14,273 bases of DNA from MGBC120314 sp964403785 (GTDB lineage: Bacteria; Bacillota; Clostridia; Lachnospirales; Lachnospiraceae). The notes below the pieces were generated by a model. That model was not told the DNA's origin. It saw nothing but the letters and a program-made list of their open reading frames with translations, and ran no database searches. Positions 13,551-14,273 of the stretch are shown here, in pieces. The position numbers and the translations under genes were made by a program. How positions within the stretch are numbered: the first letter of the stretch is position 1; each line of letters starts with the position of its first letter. Location: assembly GCA_964403785.1 (NCBI GenBank), contig CAYOHM010000049.1, positions 1-14,273 on the forward strand, in the 5' to 3' direction.

Positions 13551-14249
13551 ATGTTTAAAGCAGAAGGCGTTAATGTCAGCTATGGAAAGAGCAAGGTTAT
13601 CAATAATCTTTCCATACACATAAAGCAAGGCAGCAGGACTGCAATTTTGGGAAGAAACGGAGTTGGCAAAACAACATTTCTGAAAAGCGCTATGGGTATT
13701 CTGCCAATGAGTACCGGTTCGTTGATTTTTGATGGGCAGGATATTACAAAGATAAAGACCTATAAGAGAGCGCAGAACGGACTGGGCTATGTTCCGCAGG
13801 GAAGGGAAATCATACCGCTTATGACGGTAAATGAAAATCTGGAACTGGGAGCAATGGGACATCCCGATATAGATATTGCAAAGAAAAAAGAATGGGTTCT
13901 GAACTATTTTCCGGCACTTAAGATTCATATGGACAGAAACGGAGGCGTACTGTCAGGAGGTCTGCAGCAGCAGCTTGCCATTGCAAGATGTCTTATGGGA
14001 GAACCTAAAATGATTCTTCTGGACGAACCGACTGAGGGTATACAGCCCAATGTTGTTATGGAAATTGCGGATACCTTAAAACGAATAGCTCAGGAAACAG
14101 GTATAACCATCGCTGTTGTAGAGCAGAACTTAAAATTTGCAAGAAGACTGGCAGAAGAATATGTAATAATTCAAAAGGGCTCCGTAGTTGCACAGGGCAA
14201 AATGTCGGAGCTTTCAGATGACATTGTCAAAAAGTATTTGTCAGTATAA
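13551..14249 (+). CDS. urtE: Urea-type ABC transporter ATP-binding protein 2 (UrtE-like)
   Basis: This is a 232-residue second ABC ATPase of the importer. Walker A is GRNGVGKTT (34-42), then GLGYVPQGREIIPLMTVNEN (77-96), signature LSGGLQQQLAIAR (134-146), Walker B MILLDEPTEGIQPN (154-167) and switch region VVEQN (189-193). PQGREI and LDEPTEGIQP are UrtE hallmarks. The signature has Leu where LSGGQ has Gln; Walker motifs are intact, so activity is still expected. ATG 13551 is chosen because GAGGTGAT (13539-13546), a strong anti-SD match, sits at proper distance. The GTG at 13542 and ATG at 13545 lie inside that ribosome site. It is the last operon gene visible, with no terminator seen in the remaining 24 bases. 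Confidence 0.93.
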   Translation: MFKAEGVNVSYGKSKVINNLSIHIKQGSRTAILGRNGVGKTTFLKSAMGILPMSTGSLIFDGQDITKIKTYKRAQNGLGYVPQGREIIPLMTVNENLELGAMGHPDIDIAKKKEWVLNYFPALKIHMDRNGGVLSGGLQQQLAIARCLMGEPKMILLDEPTEGIQPNVVMEIADTLKRIAQETGITIAVVEQNLKFARRLAEEYVIIQKGSVVAQGKMSELSDDIVKKYLSV

Positions 14250-14273
14250 ATTTTCATCCCATATGCCTGTGTA
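14250..14273. other. Window end after the ABC operon
   Basis: The last 24 bases hold no gene start, hairpin or T-run that can be judged. Whether the operon ends here or continues cannot be decided from the window. Confidence 0.6.

Noticed and set aside
6271..14249. Recently transferred genomic island
   Set aside because: Codon use and base composition look like the left half, and no integrase, transposase, tRNA or flanking direct repeat is visible.
9580..14249. Ordinary branched-chain amino acid (Liv) transporter
   Set aside because: The ATPase hallmarks and the binding-protein pattern are Urt/amide type, and the partner genes are deaminases rather than amino acid enzymes.

Overview
The window looks like chromosomal DNA of an anaerobic, low-GC Firmicute, most likely a Lachnospiraceae-type clostridium. 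The reasons are AT-rich spacers, strong AGGAGG-type ribosome sites, classic TTGACA/TATAAT promoters, hairpin-plus-T-run terminators, a CarD-like regulator and a double-OB-fold SSB-like protein. The genus cannot be fixed from the sequence alone.

Left half (1-6006), mostly housekeeping. An SSB-like gene with its own terminator comes first. It is followed by a lysine riboswitch with an intrinsic terminator controlling dapA-dapB (lysine/diaminopimelate synthesis). Next is a CarD-family transcription factor with a very strong promoter and a leader of about 145 nt. Then comes a DEAD-box RNA helicase with a long Arg/Asp-rich tail, facing a cytidylate-kinase-like gene on the minus strand. The convergent ends share closely packed hairpins.

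Right half (6007-14273), the interesting part. A divergent control region holds two related inverted repeats, one touching the -35 box of a good promoter, and then an intrinsic terminator inside the leader. Downstream lies one compact same-strand operon of eight genes: cytosine-deaminase-like amidohydrolase 1, a short PucR-type regulator, amidohydrolase 2, and a complete UrtABCDE-type ABC importer (lipoprotein binding protein, two permeases, two ATPases). No urease genes are present in the window. Both amidohydrolases keep the CodA metal and catalytic residues, but both carry Ser in place of E. coli CodA Asp314. Loss of that Asp has been used to recognise bacterial 5-methylcytosine deaminases.

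My reading is a self-regulated scavenging system that imports a small aminopyrimidine, or a related amide-bearing nitrogen compound, and deaminates it. The substrate is inference. The genes, motifs and control elements are visible in the sequence. Three starts were moved from the longest ORF to an internal ATG with better ribosome-site spacing: dapA to 1221, the second permease to 11684 and the second ATPase to 13551.
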